Part shown: positions 34,757 to 44,400 of the stretch, in pieces | Position numbering within the stretch: the first letter of the stretch is position 1 | Layout: each line of letters starts with the position of its first letter | Source: Terribacillus sp. DMT04 | GTDB taxonomy: Bacteria; Bacillota; Bacilli; Bacillales; Amphibacillaceae | Assembly: GCF_019056395.1 (NCBI RefSeq) | Contig: NZ_CP077639.1 | Location: forward strand, 336,501 to 400,500 | Reading direction: 5' to 3' | DNA length: 64,000 nucleotides | Notes under the pieces: generated by a model | Databases searched by the model: none | What the model was told of the DNA's origin: nothing | The model's input: only the letters and a program-made list of their open reading frames with translations | Position numbers and translations under genes: made by a program

Positions 34757-35928
34757 GTTCGGATACAAGTCGCTTTATCGCGGAGCACGTCGATTCCCTT
34801 AAGCCTTCCGGAATCCGCCGCTTCTTCGATTTAGCTTCGACAATGGAAAACGTTATTTCTTTAGGCGTAGGTGAACCGGATTTTGTTACACCTTGGAATG
34901 TGATTGAAGCTAGTTATCACTCATTGGAACAAGGATACACTGCTTATACCGCCAATGCGGGACTGCTTGAATTGAGGCAACTGATTGCAGAATACTTGCA
35001 GTCTGCTTACGCTGTTCCTTATCGGGCTGAGGATCAGGTGATTGTAACAGTCGGTGCGAGTCAGGCAATTGATATTGCATTGCGGGCAATTTTGAATCCG
35101 GGCGATGAAGTAATCATTGTGGAACCTTGCTTTGTAGCCTATGCGTCTGCGGTTACACTTGCTGGTGGGGTGCCGGTTTCTGTTGGTACACAAGCAGCCA
35201 ATGAATTCAAACTGCAGCCGGAAGAATTGATGAATAGCATTACGAAAAGAACGAAAGCTATTATTTTATGTAACCCGAACAACCCGACTGGTACTATGCT
35301 GAGCCGGGAAGAACTTTTGCCGATTGCAAATTTAATCCAAGAACATGATTTGCTCGTTTTATCAGATGAGATATATGCAGAACTCAGCTATGACGATGGC
35401 TATGTCAGTTTTGCGAGTTTACCAGAAATGTATGAGCGTACTATCCTTATCTCTGGTTTCTCCAAGTCATTTGCTATGACCGGCTGGCGTCTGGGCTATG
35501 CTGCAGGCCCTGCCGCATTGATTCAAGCGATGACTAAAATCCATCAGTACACGATAATGTGCGCACCGACAATGGCGCAGTATGGTGCAGTGGAAGCCCT
35601 TCGCAGTGGCTCGGCAAGTGTAGAACAGATGAAAAAAAGCTACCGCCAGCGCCGAAACTTTGTTATGACTGCCTTTGAAGATATGGGCTTGATGACGAAT
35701 AGACCTGGCGGAGCATTTTATATCTTTCCATCTATCAAGGAAACGGGACTGTCCTCAGAAGAATTTGCCGAGGCTTTGCTGATAGAGGAGAAGGTAGCTG
35801 TTGTACCGGGCAGTGTATTTGGTGAGAGCGGTGAAGGCTATATTCGCTGTTCGTACGCAACTTCGATGAAACAGCTGACAGAAGCAATGAAACGAATCAA
35901 GCGCTTTGTGGAGCGTCGACTCATATAA
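34753..35928 (+). CDS. alaT: Class I aminotransferase AlaT (YugH-like)
   Basis: A 391-residue PLP aminotransferase of subgroup I-gamma. VISLGVGEPDF at the N-terminus, CNPNNPTGTML, SDEIYAELSYD and the Schiff-base lysine in SGFSKSFAMTGWRLGY are all present, as is the C-terminal substrate Arg in YIRCSYATS. It is translationally coupled to an Lrp-type regulator. By context it is the alanine transaminase AlaT; substrate cannot be proved from sequence. A strong terminator follows. Confidence 0.9.
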   Translation: MSSDTSRFIAEHVDSLKPSGIRRFFDLASTMENVISLGVGEPDFVTPWNVIEASYHSLEQGYTAYTANAGLLELRQLIAEYLQSAYAVPYRAEDQVIVTVGASQAIDIALRAILNPGDEVIIVEPCFVAYASAVTLAGGVPVSVGTQAANEFKLQPEELMNSITKRTKAIILCNPNNPTGTMLSREELLPIANLIQEHDLLVLSDEIYAELSYDDGYVSFASLPEMYERTILISGFSKSFAMTGWRLGYAAGPAALIQAMTKIHQYTIMCAPTMAQYGAVEALRSGSASVEQMKKSYRQRRNFVMTAFEDMGLMTNRPGGAFYIFPSIKETGLSSEEFAEALLIEEKVAVVPGSVFGESGEGYIRCSYATSMKQLTEAMKRIKRFVERRLI

Positions 35929-35929
35929 G

Positions 35930-35964
35930 AAAAGCCCTGCCAGTAATAATCTGACAGGGCTTTT
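35930..35964. terminator. Bidirectional terminator
   Basis: AAAAGCCCTGCCAG pairs with CTGACAGGGCTTTT with one mismatch over a 7-nt loop, between alaT and the convergent gene. Confidence 0.88.
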
Positions 35965-35968
35965 CGTT

Positions 35969-36319
35969 TTATTCATCAAGCAATAACTTGTCACGGCCAA
36001 ACTGGAACCAGTTTTTCACAAGCTGTTTTTGATCTTTATCAAGGCTGGTAAGGCCTTGATCAGATTCTGCTGCAAATACAGCATCACTATACAGCTTGCC
36101 TAATTCATGAACATGATCATTATGACGCTGGAAGATTGTAAAGTTCAAAGGATCTTCTTCTGTTGCATTCTCATTACTTACAACGACAATGCCGTCTGTT
36201 AATCTTGTCATAATTGGCGAACCGCCGACGAATTTTTGAATGCCTTGCGGATCTGCTGGTACGGACTTAGCTTGAAAGTCTCTTTCTGGTTTAAGGACAA
36301 GTGCTGATATCTTTGCCAT
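35969..36319 (-). CDS. Small soluble protein, possibly DUF3846-like
   Basis: A 116-residue soluble protein starting AKISALVLKPERDFQ. It has an alternating pattern and TRLTDGIVVVSNENA in the middle, which resembles the LxDGIxxxxNE segment of DUF3846-type proteins; this match is from memory and weak. The start at 36319 is supported by AAGGAGAG. The longer frame runs into the upstream gene. It follows the Old Yellow Enzyme gene by 59 nt in the same direction and shares its downstream terminator. Function unknown. Confidence 0.65.
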   Translation of the reverse strand: MAKISALVLKPERDFQAKSVPADPQGIQKFVGGSPIMTRLTDGIVVVSNENATEEDPLNFTIFQRHNDHVHELGKLYSDAVFAAESDQGLTSLDKDQKQLVKNWFQFGRDKLLLDE

Positions 36320-36378
36320 TATAACTCTCTCCTTCGATGCTTTTCTTCCATTAAAGCATAAAGTAATGTTAGTCGCTA

Positions 36379-37488
36379 TTACTCTGCTTTTGTCGGAACC
36401 CAGCCTTTCATTTGGAGAATGATCTTCCACAGCTGCTCAGGGATACCGTGATGATCTTCACGTGCTGGGTCAATTAAGCGGATAATCTCGTCTTCACGTC
36501 CTTCTTTAAGCTTCGTAGCAAATGCTGGATCAATCAACATCTCACGGCCCAGCGCAATAAGCGGTACACCTGTTGCTTTCGCTGCTGCAACATCTTCAGC
36601 AGAATATAAAGAACCGACGCCAATTAAAGGAATACGTCCATTGATGCGCTCCTGCAGCAAGTCAATTCGCTTGGCATTTGTATCTGCTCCGCGGCGAGCT
36701 TTGGAATGGAAGTCCATTAGTGATACATGCAAGTAGTCCAATGGCTGCTCCACAAGGACGTCCATTAGCTCTAGTGTCTCTTTCATTGTTAGTCCAGGAG
36801 TTTCTGGTTCCTCTGGAGAGAAACGGTAGCCGATAATAAAGTCTTTAGAACCGTATTTCTCAACAGCTTTCTTAACTGTATCAATGACAGCTAATGGGAA
36901 GCGCAAACGATCGCCCCATTCATCCTCACGTCGGTTGGAGAAAGGAGAGAAGAACTGCTGGATGATATAACCATTCGCTCCGTGAATTTCTACACCGTCG
37001 AAGCCTGCTTCAATTGCACGGCGTGTAGCTTCACCGAAGTCTGCGATGATTTGCTCTATTTCGGCTGTTTCCAATGCGCGTGGTGTTACTGTGCCTTCTT
37101 TCTCAACGGCACTTGGAGCAACAATGTCACCATTTGGTACGAGTTCAGCTACCGCTTCACGGCCGCCGTGGTGCAACTGGATAATCGCTTTGGCGCCTTC
37201 TGCTTTAATTGTATCTGCCTGTTTCTTTAATCCGGGAATATCTGTATCATGCGCGACAGATGGTTGGCCGGGAAACGCTTTACCGCTGTCAGATACGTTA
37301 GATGCAGCAGTAATAACCATTCCAATATCTTTGGAACGTGGTGCAATATAGGAAAGCTCCTGATCTGAAATTGTGCCGTCAGGGTTTGATGCATAATGTG
37401 TCATCGGAGCAAGGACGAACCGATTCTTTAATGTAACACCATTTGGCAGTGTTAAGTCTTCAAAAAGTGGTGCATATTTTTCATTCAT
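36379..37488 (-). CDS. NADH-dependent flavin oxidoreductase, Old Yellow Enzyme family
   Basis: A 369-residue FMN TIM-barrel enzyme. FVLAPMTHYASNPDG binds FMN, QLHHGGR and VEIHGANGYIIQQFFSP hold the active-site residues, SNRREDEWG is the family signature, and ALGREMLIDP binds the FMN phosphate. This group (YqiG-like) reduces activated double bonds or acts on unsaturated acids; it lacks the C-terminal FeS and FAD modules of the 2,4-dienoyl-CoA reductases. AGGAGG precedes ATG by about 12 nt. First gene of a two-gene unit with the small protein downstream. Confidence 0.88.
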   Translation of the reverse strand: MNEKYAPLFEDLTLPNGVTLKNRFVLAPMTHYASNPDGTISDQELSYIAPRSKDIGMVITAASNVSDSGKAFPGQPSVAHDTDIPGLKKQADTIKAEGAKAIIQLHHGGREAVAELVPNGDIVAPSAVEKEGTVTPRALETAEIEQIIADFGEATRRAIEAGFDGVEIHGANGYIIQQFFSPFSNRREDEWGDRLRFPLAVIDTVKKAVEKYGSKDFIIGYRFSPEEPETPGLTMKETLELMDVLVEQPLDYLHVSLMDFHSKARRGADTNAKRIDLLQERINGRIPLIGVGSLYSAEDVAAAKATGVPLIALGREMLIDPAFATKLKEGREDEIIRLIDPAREDHHGIPEQLWKIILQMKGWVPTKAE

Positions 37489-37656
37489 AAATTATGATTC
37501 CTCCTCGTGTATAGATTGTATTCTAGACAGTTGTGAAAAAGGTAGCAAACAAAATGCTCATTCGTAACCGAGTTACCAATTGTAACAGGACATCTGCCAA
37601 AAGGTTCTGCAGTCATGCTATACTGTTTACATAACACAGACAGGAGTAAGAACAGC

Positions 37657-38151
37657 ATGATAAACAAATACGATTATTATTATGGTGCCTTCCTTTCTAA
37701 ACTCGTATCCATGCAGATTGTACCTGCTCTAATCGAAGAAAGTAAGGAAAGGCGCGTTTACCAATTAGAAACCGGTGCAAACCGAATGAAGGTATATTCA
37801 AAATATGCAACAAGTGCAACAAGTACGTGGAACTTCCGTTTTTCAGAGGAAGAACGCAATCGGCTGCTCCAATGGTCGGCAGAAGAGCGAAAGCAGTTAT
37901 TTGTGCTAATCTGCAGTAAAAAGGATCTCTTAGGCGGGGAGATTGCGATTTTGACATTTGATCAGCTGCTAGCATGCATGGATGTTCGGGACAAGTATAA
38001 AGAAGCCAGCTGCCGTGTGGCGATAAAGAAAAAGAAGCACAGTCCATTCCTTTATGCATACGGAACTTCCCGCAGCTTGGATGATGCACTGCCTATTACG
38101 CGGAATTTTGCAGATTTATTGTTGCATAGATCTGTTCCGGAACCAGTATAA
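37657..38151 (+). CDS. Uncharacterised 164-residue soluble protein
   Basis: The ATG at 37657 has AGGAG 9 nt upstream. The protein begins INKYDYYYGAFLSKLVSMQ, has a basic middle (KERRVYQLETGANRMKVYSKY), a WNFRFSEEERNRLLQW segment, a hydrophobic strand QLFVLICSKKDLLGGEIAIL, and a basic KIN-like run (AIKKKKHSP). The alternation of strands and charged turns could suit a nuclease-like or nucleic-acid-binding fold, but I recognise no family. It has its own terminator and a sizeable leader. Confidence 0.65.
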   Translation: MINKYDYYYGAFLSKLVSMQIVPALIEESKERRVYQLETGANRMKVYSKYATSATSTWNFRFSEEERNRLLQWSAEERKQLFVLICSKKDLLGGEIAILTFDQLLACMDVRDKYKEASCRVAIKKKKHSPFLYAYGTSRSLDDALPITRNFADLLLHRSVPEPV

Positions 38152-38153
38152 GA

Positions 38154-38184
38154 GTGTATAGCGAAAAGAGCTATACACTTCTTC
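38154..38184 (+). terminator. Terminator before glcT
   Basis: GTGTATAGC/GCTATACAC with a 7-nt loop is followed by TTCTTC, giving a moderate terminator. Confidence 0.65.
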
Positions 38185-38272
38185 AGAACGAGAAAGAAAG
38201 CGGATACAAAAGATTATACAAAGGACAATATATCTACTACAATGGCAATAGAAATTATAAAGGAGATAGCTT

Positions 38273-39115
38273 ATGGGGAGAACCTTTTCTGTGCAAAAGG
38301 TACTAAATAACAATGTGCTGATTGCCAATAACCAGGAAGAAAAGGAAGTTGTACTGATTGGCAAAGGTGTCGGCTTTGGCAAGAAGGCCGGAAGCGAATT
38401 GGAAGATGGTGAATTCGAAAAATTGTTTGTCCTGCAAGATGAGAAAGAACAAACAAGCTACATGCAAATGCTGGATCACATTGATGAAGAGCTGGTAGCA
38501 GTAATGAACGATGTGATTTACATGATTGCAGAGCAAATGGGCCAGCCGCTGAACGAACATATCCACATCGGCTTAACTGATCATCTGGCTTTCGCGATGA
38601 AACGTCTGGAGCAGGGGCTTGATATAAAAAATCCATTCGCCGTAGAAACGAAGTTCATATACCCGAAGGAATACAAAGTAGCGAGTGAGGCAGTAACACT
38701 TTTGAATAATCGGCTTGGCATCCAGCTTCCGGAAGGAGAAGTGGGTTTTATCGCCCTGCATATCCATAGTGCTTGTATTAATCAGCCGGTAGGTGAATTA
38801 AGTCAATATACAAGATTGATTGCGATGATGTTTAAGGTGATTGAAGATAGTCTGAATATTACAGTGGACCGGGAGAGCATCCATTATATTCGGCTTGTGC
38901 GGCATATTCGGTTTACGATCGATCGGGTAAAGCAAGGAGAGCAAGTTCGGGAACCGGAAAAGATCTTGAATCTATTGAAAACAGAATACCCATTGTGCTA
39001 TAATACTGCCTGGAAGCTAGTCAAAATATTACAGCAAACGTTAAGACGTCCAGTACAAGAAGCAGAGGCGGTCTATCTCACTTTGCATTTGTACCGTTTG
39101 ACCAATAAAATATAA
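38273..39115 (+). CDS. glcT: PtsG operon antiterminator GlcT
   Basis: A 280-residue BglG/LicT-family antiterminator. The RNA-binding CAT domain occupies about residues 1-60 (SVQKVLNNNVLIANNQ; LIGKGVGFGKKAG), followed by two PTS regulation domains with conserved His residues (NEHIHIGLTDHLAFA in PRD1, FIALHIHSA at its end, and HYIRLVRHIRF plus YLTLHLYRL in PRD2). It binds the RAT in the ptsG leader to prevent termination when glucose is present, and is inactivated when phosphorylated by PtsG. Placed directly upstream of ptsG, as in B. subtilis. AAAGGAG precedes ATG. Confidence 0.95.
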   Translation: MGRTFSVQKVLNNNVLIANNQEEKEVVLIGKGVGFGKKAGSELEDGEFEKLFVLQDEKEQTSYMQMLDHIDEELVAVMNDVIYMIAEQMGQPLNEHIHIGLTDHLAFAMKRLEQGLDIKNPFAVETKFIYPKEYKVASEAVTLLNNRLGIQLPEGEVGFIALHIHSACINQPVGELSQYTRLIAMMFKVIEDSLNITVDRESIHYIRLVRHIRFTIDRVKQGEQVREPEKILNLLKTEYPLCYNTAWKLVKILQQTLRRPVQEAEAVYLTLHLYRLTNKI

Positions 39116-39131
39116 TGTGCATCGTATTTAT

Positions 39132-39198
39132 ACGTGTAACTTATTCGATTAGGCATGAGGATAAAAGAATGCACAAGAAGAATCTAATTCTTTTTGTG
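39132..39198 (+). promoter_or_regulatory. RAT antiterminator and overlapping terminator in the ptsG leader
   Basis: The stretch from ACGTGTAACTTATTCGATT to AGGCATGAGGATAA (39132-39164) closely resembles the B. subtilis ptsG RAT as remembered (ACGTG, TATTCGAT, AGGCATGAG). Immediately downstream CACAAGAAGAAT (39172-39183) pairs with ATTCTTTTTGTG (39187-39198). The hairpin can also form with AAAAGAAT at 39163-39170 at the RAT's end, so RAT and terminator are mutually exclusive. The T tract is imperfect. Confidence 0.75.
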
Positions 39199-39237
39199 TT
39201 ACTTACTTTATCGCTCGTGTCTTTTTTCGTGTTTCCT

Positions 39238-39251
39238 TGTAAACGCTATCA
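39238..39251 (+). promoter_or_regulatory. cre site (CcpA operator) in the ptsG leader
   Basis: TGTAAACGCTATCA matches the degenerate cre consensus TGWNANCGNTNWCA at every position. It lies between the antiterminator region and the ribosome site of ptsG, 25 nt before the start codon. Confidence 0.7.
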
Positions 39252-39275
39252 AATTGTTGTTATCTTGGAGGTTTA

Positions 39276-41369
39276 ATGATGAAAAATGCATTTGGCATGC
39301 TGCAAAAGATAGGTCGGGCGCTTATGATTCCTGTTGCAATCTTACCAGCGGCTGGTATTTTACTTGCGTTAGGAGATGCGCTGCAAAATACGGATCTGTT
39401 ACGGGCTGTTGATTTCTTGAACAGTTCCTGGGTGCAGTTAATTGCCACAGTGATGCAAAGTGCCGGAGATATCGTCTTTGCTAATTTGCCTTTATTGTTT
39501 GCAGTTGGTGTAGCGATTGGACTCACCAATGGAGATGGTGTAGCAGGTATTGCAGCAATCATTGGTTATCTGATTATGAATGTCACAATGAGTGCTGTCC
39601 TAATCGCTAATGGAGACATTCCAACTGACAGCATAGAGCGCGCGTCATTCTTTGATGGAAATCACCCAGCGTACACGATGATGCTGGGCATACCTACGCT
39701 CGCAACGGGTGTATTCGGCGGTATTATTGTCGGTGTACTGGCAGCTGTGATGTTCAACAAATTTTACAAAATTGAATTACCACAATATCTCGGTTTCTTT
39801 GCTGGAAAGCGGTTTGTGCCAATCGTCACATCACTTGCTGCCTTGCTGCTTGGGGTAGGAATGCTAGTAATTTGGCCGCCAATCCAGCATGTGTTAAATA
39901 ACTTTTCGAATGGGTTGTTATCATCTAACTTGACGCTGACAGCCTTCATTTTCGGTGTCATAGAGCGCGCACTGATTCCATTCGGTTTGCATCATATTTT
40001 TTATTCGCCATTCTGGTATGAGTTCTTCAGTTATACAAACACAGCGGGAGAAGTGATTCGCGGCGATCAGCGAATCTTTATGGAACAAATAAGAGATGGA
40101 GCAGAGCTGACAGCAGGTACATTCATGACGGGAAAATATCCATTCATGATGTTTGGTTTGCCAGCAGCAGCTTTGGCTATCTATCACGAAGCAAGTCCTG
40201 CAAGGAAAAAGATAGTCGCTGGCCTGATGGGTTCCGCAGCACTGACCAGCTTCCTTACAGGCATTACAGAACCGCTTGAGTTCTCTTTCTTGTTCGTGGC
40301 GCCGCTGCTTTTCGCGGTACATTGTGTATTTGCTGGTCTTTCCTTTATGACGATGCACATGCTGAACGTCAAAATTGGGATGACTTTCTCTGGCGGATTT
40401 ATAGATTTCTTTCTTTATGGCATCTTGCCAAATCGGACGGAGTGGTGGCTTGTTCTACCGGTTGGTTTCGCATTCGCGATCATTTATTACTGCGGATTCC
40501 GGATCGCAATCCGAGCATTTAATCTCATGACACCAGGCCGTGAAAAAGCAGAAGAGAAAGAACGAGCTAGAGGCAAATCTCATTCAGGTACATTTGCTTA
40601 TCATGTATTGGAAGCAATGGGTGATAAAGAGAATATCAAGCACTTGGATTCGTGTATTACACGTCTTCGCGTCTCAGTAAAAGATAAGAATAATGTTAAT
40701 AAAGAAGCACTGAGAAAACTGGGAGCGGCTGGTGTAATGGAAGTGGGTAACAACATACAAGCTATCTTTGGACCAAAATCTGAAGGCTTGAAAGAGCAGA
40801 TGCAGGATATTATTCTCGGCAAGACGCCAAGACCACTGGCAGAAGCTGTGCAGGAAGTGGGCAGCCAATTGGAAGAAGTCATAAATCGTCCTCGTCTAAA
40901 CAATCCAGATGCGCATGTCTTTGTTATCCCAATGTCCGGAACACTCCGAGCTTTAGAAGACGTACCAGATATTGTTTTCTCTGAAAAGTTGATGGGAGAC
41001 GGGTTTGCTATTGAACCAATTGACGGAACTGTTGTTTCGCCGATTAACGGAAAAGTGATGAATGTTTTTCCGACAAAGCATGCAATTGGTCTGCAAGCAG
41101 ATAATGGCCGCGAAATACTGATTCATATCGGTTTGGAAACAGTCAATTTGAAAGGGACTGGCTTGGAGGTTTTCGTAAAAGAAGGAGAGCAAATAACTGT
41201 CGGACAAAAATTAGTTAAAGCAGATTTAGCGGAAATTGAATCGCTTGTACCGTCTATGATTACACCAATCGTATTCACTAACCTGGGAGTAGCAGAAAAA
41301 GTTGTATTCCGAGAAGGTGAACAGGTGGAAAGGAAGCAAGCTGATAAGGTGAAGATAGAACCATACTAA
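39276..41369 (+). CDS. ptsG: Glucose-specific PTS EIICBA transporter PtsG
   Basis: A 697-residue phosphotransferase permease in the order IIC (about 1-425, ten helices, with GITEPLEFSFLF as signature), IIB (about 440-520, phospho-Cys460 in LDSCITRLRV) and IIA (about 555-690, phospho-His617 in LIHIGLETVNLKG). It takes up glucose and phosphorylates it to glucose-6-phosphate. GGAGG precedes ATG 39276 (39279 is possible). Controlled by GlcT through the RAT/terminator in its leader, and probably by CcpA through the cre site. Confidence 0.95.
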   Translation: MMKNAFGMLQKIGRALMIPVAILPAAGILLALGDALQNTDLLRAVDFLNSSWVQLIATVMQSAGDIVFANLPLLFAVGVAIGLTNGDGVAGIAAIIGYLIMNVTMSAVLIANGDIPTDSIERASFFDGNHPAYTMMLGIPTLATGVFGGIIVGVLAAVMFNKFYKIELPQYLGFFAGKRFVPIVTSLAALLLGVGMLVIWPPIQHVLNNFSNGLLSSNLTLTAFIFGVIERALIPFGLHHIFYSPFWYEFFSYTNTAGEVIRGDQRIFMEQIRDGAELTAGTFMTGKYPFMMFGLPAAALAIYHEASPARKKIVAGLMGSAALTSFLTGITEPLEFSFLFVAPLLFAVHCVFAGLSFMTMHMLNVKIGMTFSGGFIDFFLYGILPNRTEWWLVLPVGFAFAIIYYCGFRIAIRAFNLMTPGREKAEEKERARGKSHSGTFAYHVLEAMGDKENIKHLDSCITRLRVSVKDKNNVNKEALRKLGAAGVMEVGNNIQAIFGPKSEGLKEQMQDIILGKTPRPLAEAVQEVGSQLEEVINRPRLNNPDAHVFVIPMSGTLRALEDVPDIVFSEKLMGDGFAIEPIDGTVVSPINGKVMNVFPTKHAIGLQADNGREILIHIGLETVNLKGTGLEVFVKEGEQITVGQKLVKADLAEIESLVPSMITPIVFTNLGVAEKVVFREGEQVERKQADKVKIEPY

Positions 41370-41370
41370 A

Positions 41371-41410
41371 TCAAAAACAGCTATAGCCTAGGTGCTATAG
41401 CTGTTTTTGA
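41371..41410. terminator. Terminator of ptsG
   Basis: A 17-bp stem (41371-41387 with 41394-41410) and a 6-nt loop, partly T-rich on both strands. Confidence 0.9.
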
Positions 41411-41468
41411 TTTTATAATAAGTACCAAAAGAAGAAGCTGCCTGGAATGACAGCTTCTTTCTTTGTTT

Positions 41469-44400
41469 TTACTTATACTTCTCTAGCCACTTCTTCCATT
41501 TTGTCTTACCTGCTTGAAGCATGGACTCGGCTGTGCGGGCGTGTTTATGTTTCTGATATTCTATATAACTTGCAGATGCGATCAATAAGAAGCCTGCACC
41601 AATCAAGTATAGCCACCACGGTGCGCTGCCCCACAACGGGCGTGTTTGGAAAAATAAATTGAATACAACTGTAATCGTTCCTGTAAGGAAATAAGCTCGA
41701 TACTTTCGTATAAAACCGACGATTGCAGCCAGCAGGGAGATGCTTCCTAATGATAAAGCATCATAAATCGTCATACTCGCTAATCCATCCAGAACGAGAA
41801 TACCAAATCCAATAGCCAGTAAAATCAGCTCAATATGTGGTGTCACGTCTGGGTCGTAGAAGAAGACCCGTAAGATGATGAGCACCAGCAATGCAATAGG
41901 TACAACATAAAGCTCTGTTAAGAGGTACGGACTAATAGGGAGGTTTTGCAATAGCAGCATATATGGATAGAGACAAGCGAACAATGCTCCGAGCCTGACA
42001 TAACGTCTTTCAGACCGCGGATTTGTATTCACGCTAATGGCAAATAATATTGCCGGAACTGTCATACTGAACAGTATCTCAGCCCAACCTGATTGATATG
42101 CCATAACGCCTGTCAGACTGCCGACGATTGTATAAACGACGGCACCGATACGGTAGATATCTGCTTTCTCCCAAATAAACTTAACATCCCTAGTGATTAA
42201 AACTGATTGATAGTGTGTAAAGCTTGTTGCAATTAATGCAACAGCGCCAGCAAGCAGTAAGTATGCTGTGCGGATTTCCTCTCCAATTGTTCCGTACAGG
42301 AGCAAGATGGCTAAAAGCAAGAGCATTGTGACATAAGACATGAACATTCGCTGCCAATGATGCTGCTGGTAAATAGCAAGGACACCGACAATAATGGAAA
42401 GCAGGACGATTTCCCACGAAAACAAAACAGTAAGCTCAGCCACTGCAAACAATAAAACAACATTACATACAATTAAGAGGCTTAATCTCATGAATGCCTG
42501 CCATCCAGGCAGAAGCTTATAGATAGCAGCTATGCAGATTGCTGTAATAGCTGCTGCTAATGTCATGAGGTGTGACCAATCTGTATAACTGCTTAAGTGT
42601 GTGACGGCAATAAGAAATAAAATGGTGATACTGGCACTTGCAAAGGTGTGTTTCTCGATTGTTCGCTTTGTGTAATAAGCGGACACAGCAAGGTGCAGGA
42701 ATGGTACGAGCAGCCATGCTGGCGGGATGGAGTCAAAGCTTTGCAAGCCCAATACCCACATGATAGAAAACAAATTGATAATGTGACTGCACCAGAAGAA
42801 ATACAAAGAGCCGACTTTAGCTTTGTTATTAATAAGGATACTAACTGCCAGCAGTGCTGCACCACAGAATAGTACGTAAGCTGTTAAAATATTTGATCCT
42901 GAAATGTCGAATAAGTTTTGCAGAGATCCATATGCCAGGAGCAAGGAAACGAGTACAGATGCCCACAATGTGTTTCTGCGAAATACATACAACGCAGCGA
43001 ATTGTACGATAACACTAATGAATGACACGATGGAAATTGTTGTTGCCGGCAAATCCCACGATAGAAATGCTAGTATCGTAGCCAAGCTCTGAAAGATCTG
43101 GCCGGTCAGGAAGAATGACAGAAACAGCGGCTGATGGTGATAACGTCGGAATAAAACAGCTGCTATCACGGTTATCAGAGCGATGCATGTCATATGGCCA
43201 GGAATACCAAAGTGCTGCTGGTAATAATCGCTTTCGATATACAGTCGGTAACCCGCTAGAATCAAGGCGGCGATGAAGCTAATAGGTGTAATAATCTTGC
43301 TGATTAATACAACATCTTGATTTTCTTTTTGATAACAGAAGAAGCCGGCAGCTGCTGTTAACAAAAGCAAGTAGCTGTTTGCTTCATAATAACCATAGCT
43401 GTGATTTACGAGCAGCAGCGGAATAACGGACCCGACGGCTGCCCAACTGACAGTACGCTGATAAAGCTTTATATAATTGAACCTTCGTGGCCAAATATAA
43501 CAGTATGCAAGACCAAGGAAGGCCATTGTTGCAAAACTGCTTGTGCGCAGCCAGATTGGCGTATCTAGCATGTAAAGCAGCCAGTACATGATGACCAAGA
43601 GCAAACCAGTGCTTGGATAACTGTAATGGGTATGACGCTTGGATACTGTCCAAACTGTGTATTGAATAAATAGGAATACGAGCCCAAGCAAATACGCCCA
43701 ATCAAATGTATATGTACCGGTTAAAGATGTGAAAATAATAAAAAGAAATCCGTTAATACAATGGATTAAGCTTTCATAAGCAATCTTCAGCCATCTTGGC
43801 AAATGCCAGGATAGCAGCACAAGGGTAAAGCCGAGTGCCAGAAACTGTCCGAGGAACATATTGAAGTACGAATCAATCTCCAATAAAAGCAGTACACCGC
43901 TTATCAAAGTGAATATCATAAACCCAAAATGATATAGCTTGCTGTAGTTTTTAGCTGCCAGGATGAGTGCGCTAATACCGATTACTAGTAAGGTCAAATC
44001 ATAGATAACAGCGGTACTCATCAGAACGATTGTAATAAATGCCTCGGTACCAAGCTTCATCTGCAGGTAATAAGGCCAATACTGCTGTAGTAAGCGAAGA
44101 GGAAACGATTTACGAATAGGTCGTTCGAACACTAGTAACAGTAAGTTCGCTAGCTGCAGACAGAATAGAAAGGCGCTGTACGTTATTGTAACGTAAAGCA
44201 TTGCAGATATAAAGGTGGATGATACACCTGCATAAGTTACCCAAATAAATGCTTTCGACCTCGTACGTACGGCGACCGCATAGTACAAGACGGTGCAACC
44301 CAACGCTGCAATAGTTCCGACTAGAGCAGCACCATCACCGCCAAACGACAAATAGCTGCCAAACAGCTGATAATACGAAGCGGAGAAGATAACAATCGGA

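Noticed and set aside
38271-38636. 121-codon frame opposite glcT
   Set aside because: Antisense shadow of a gene with clear CAT and PRD domains.
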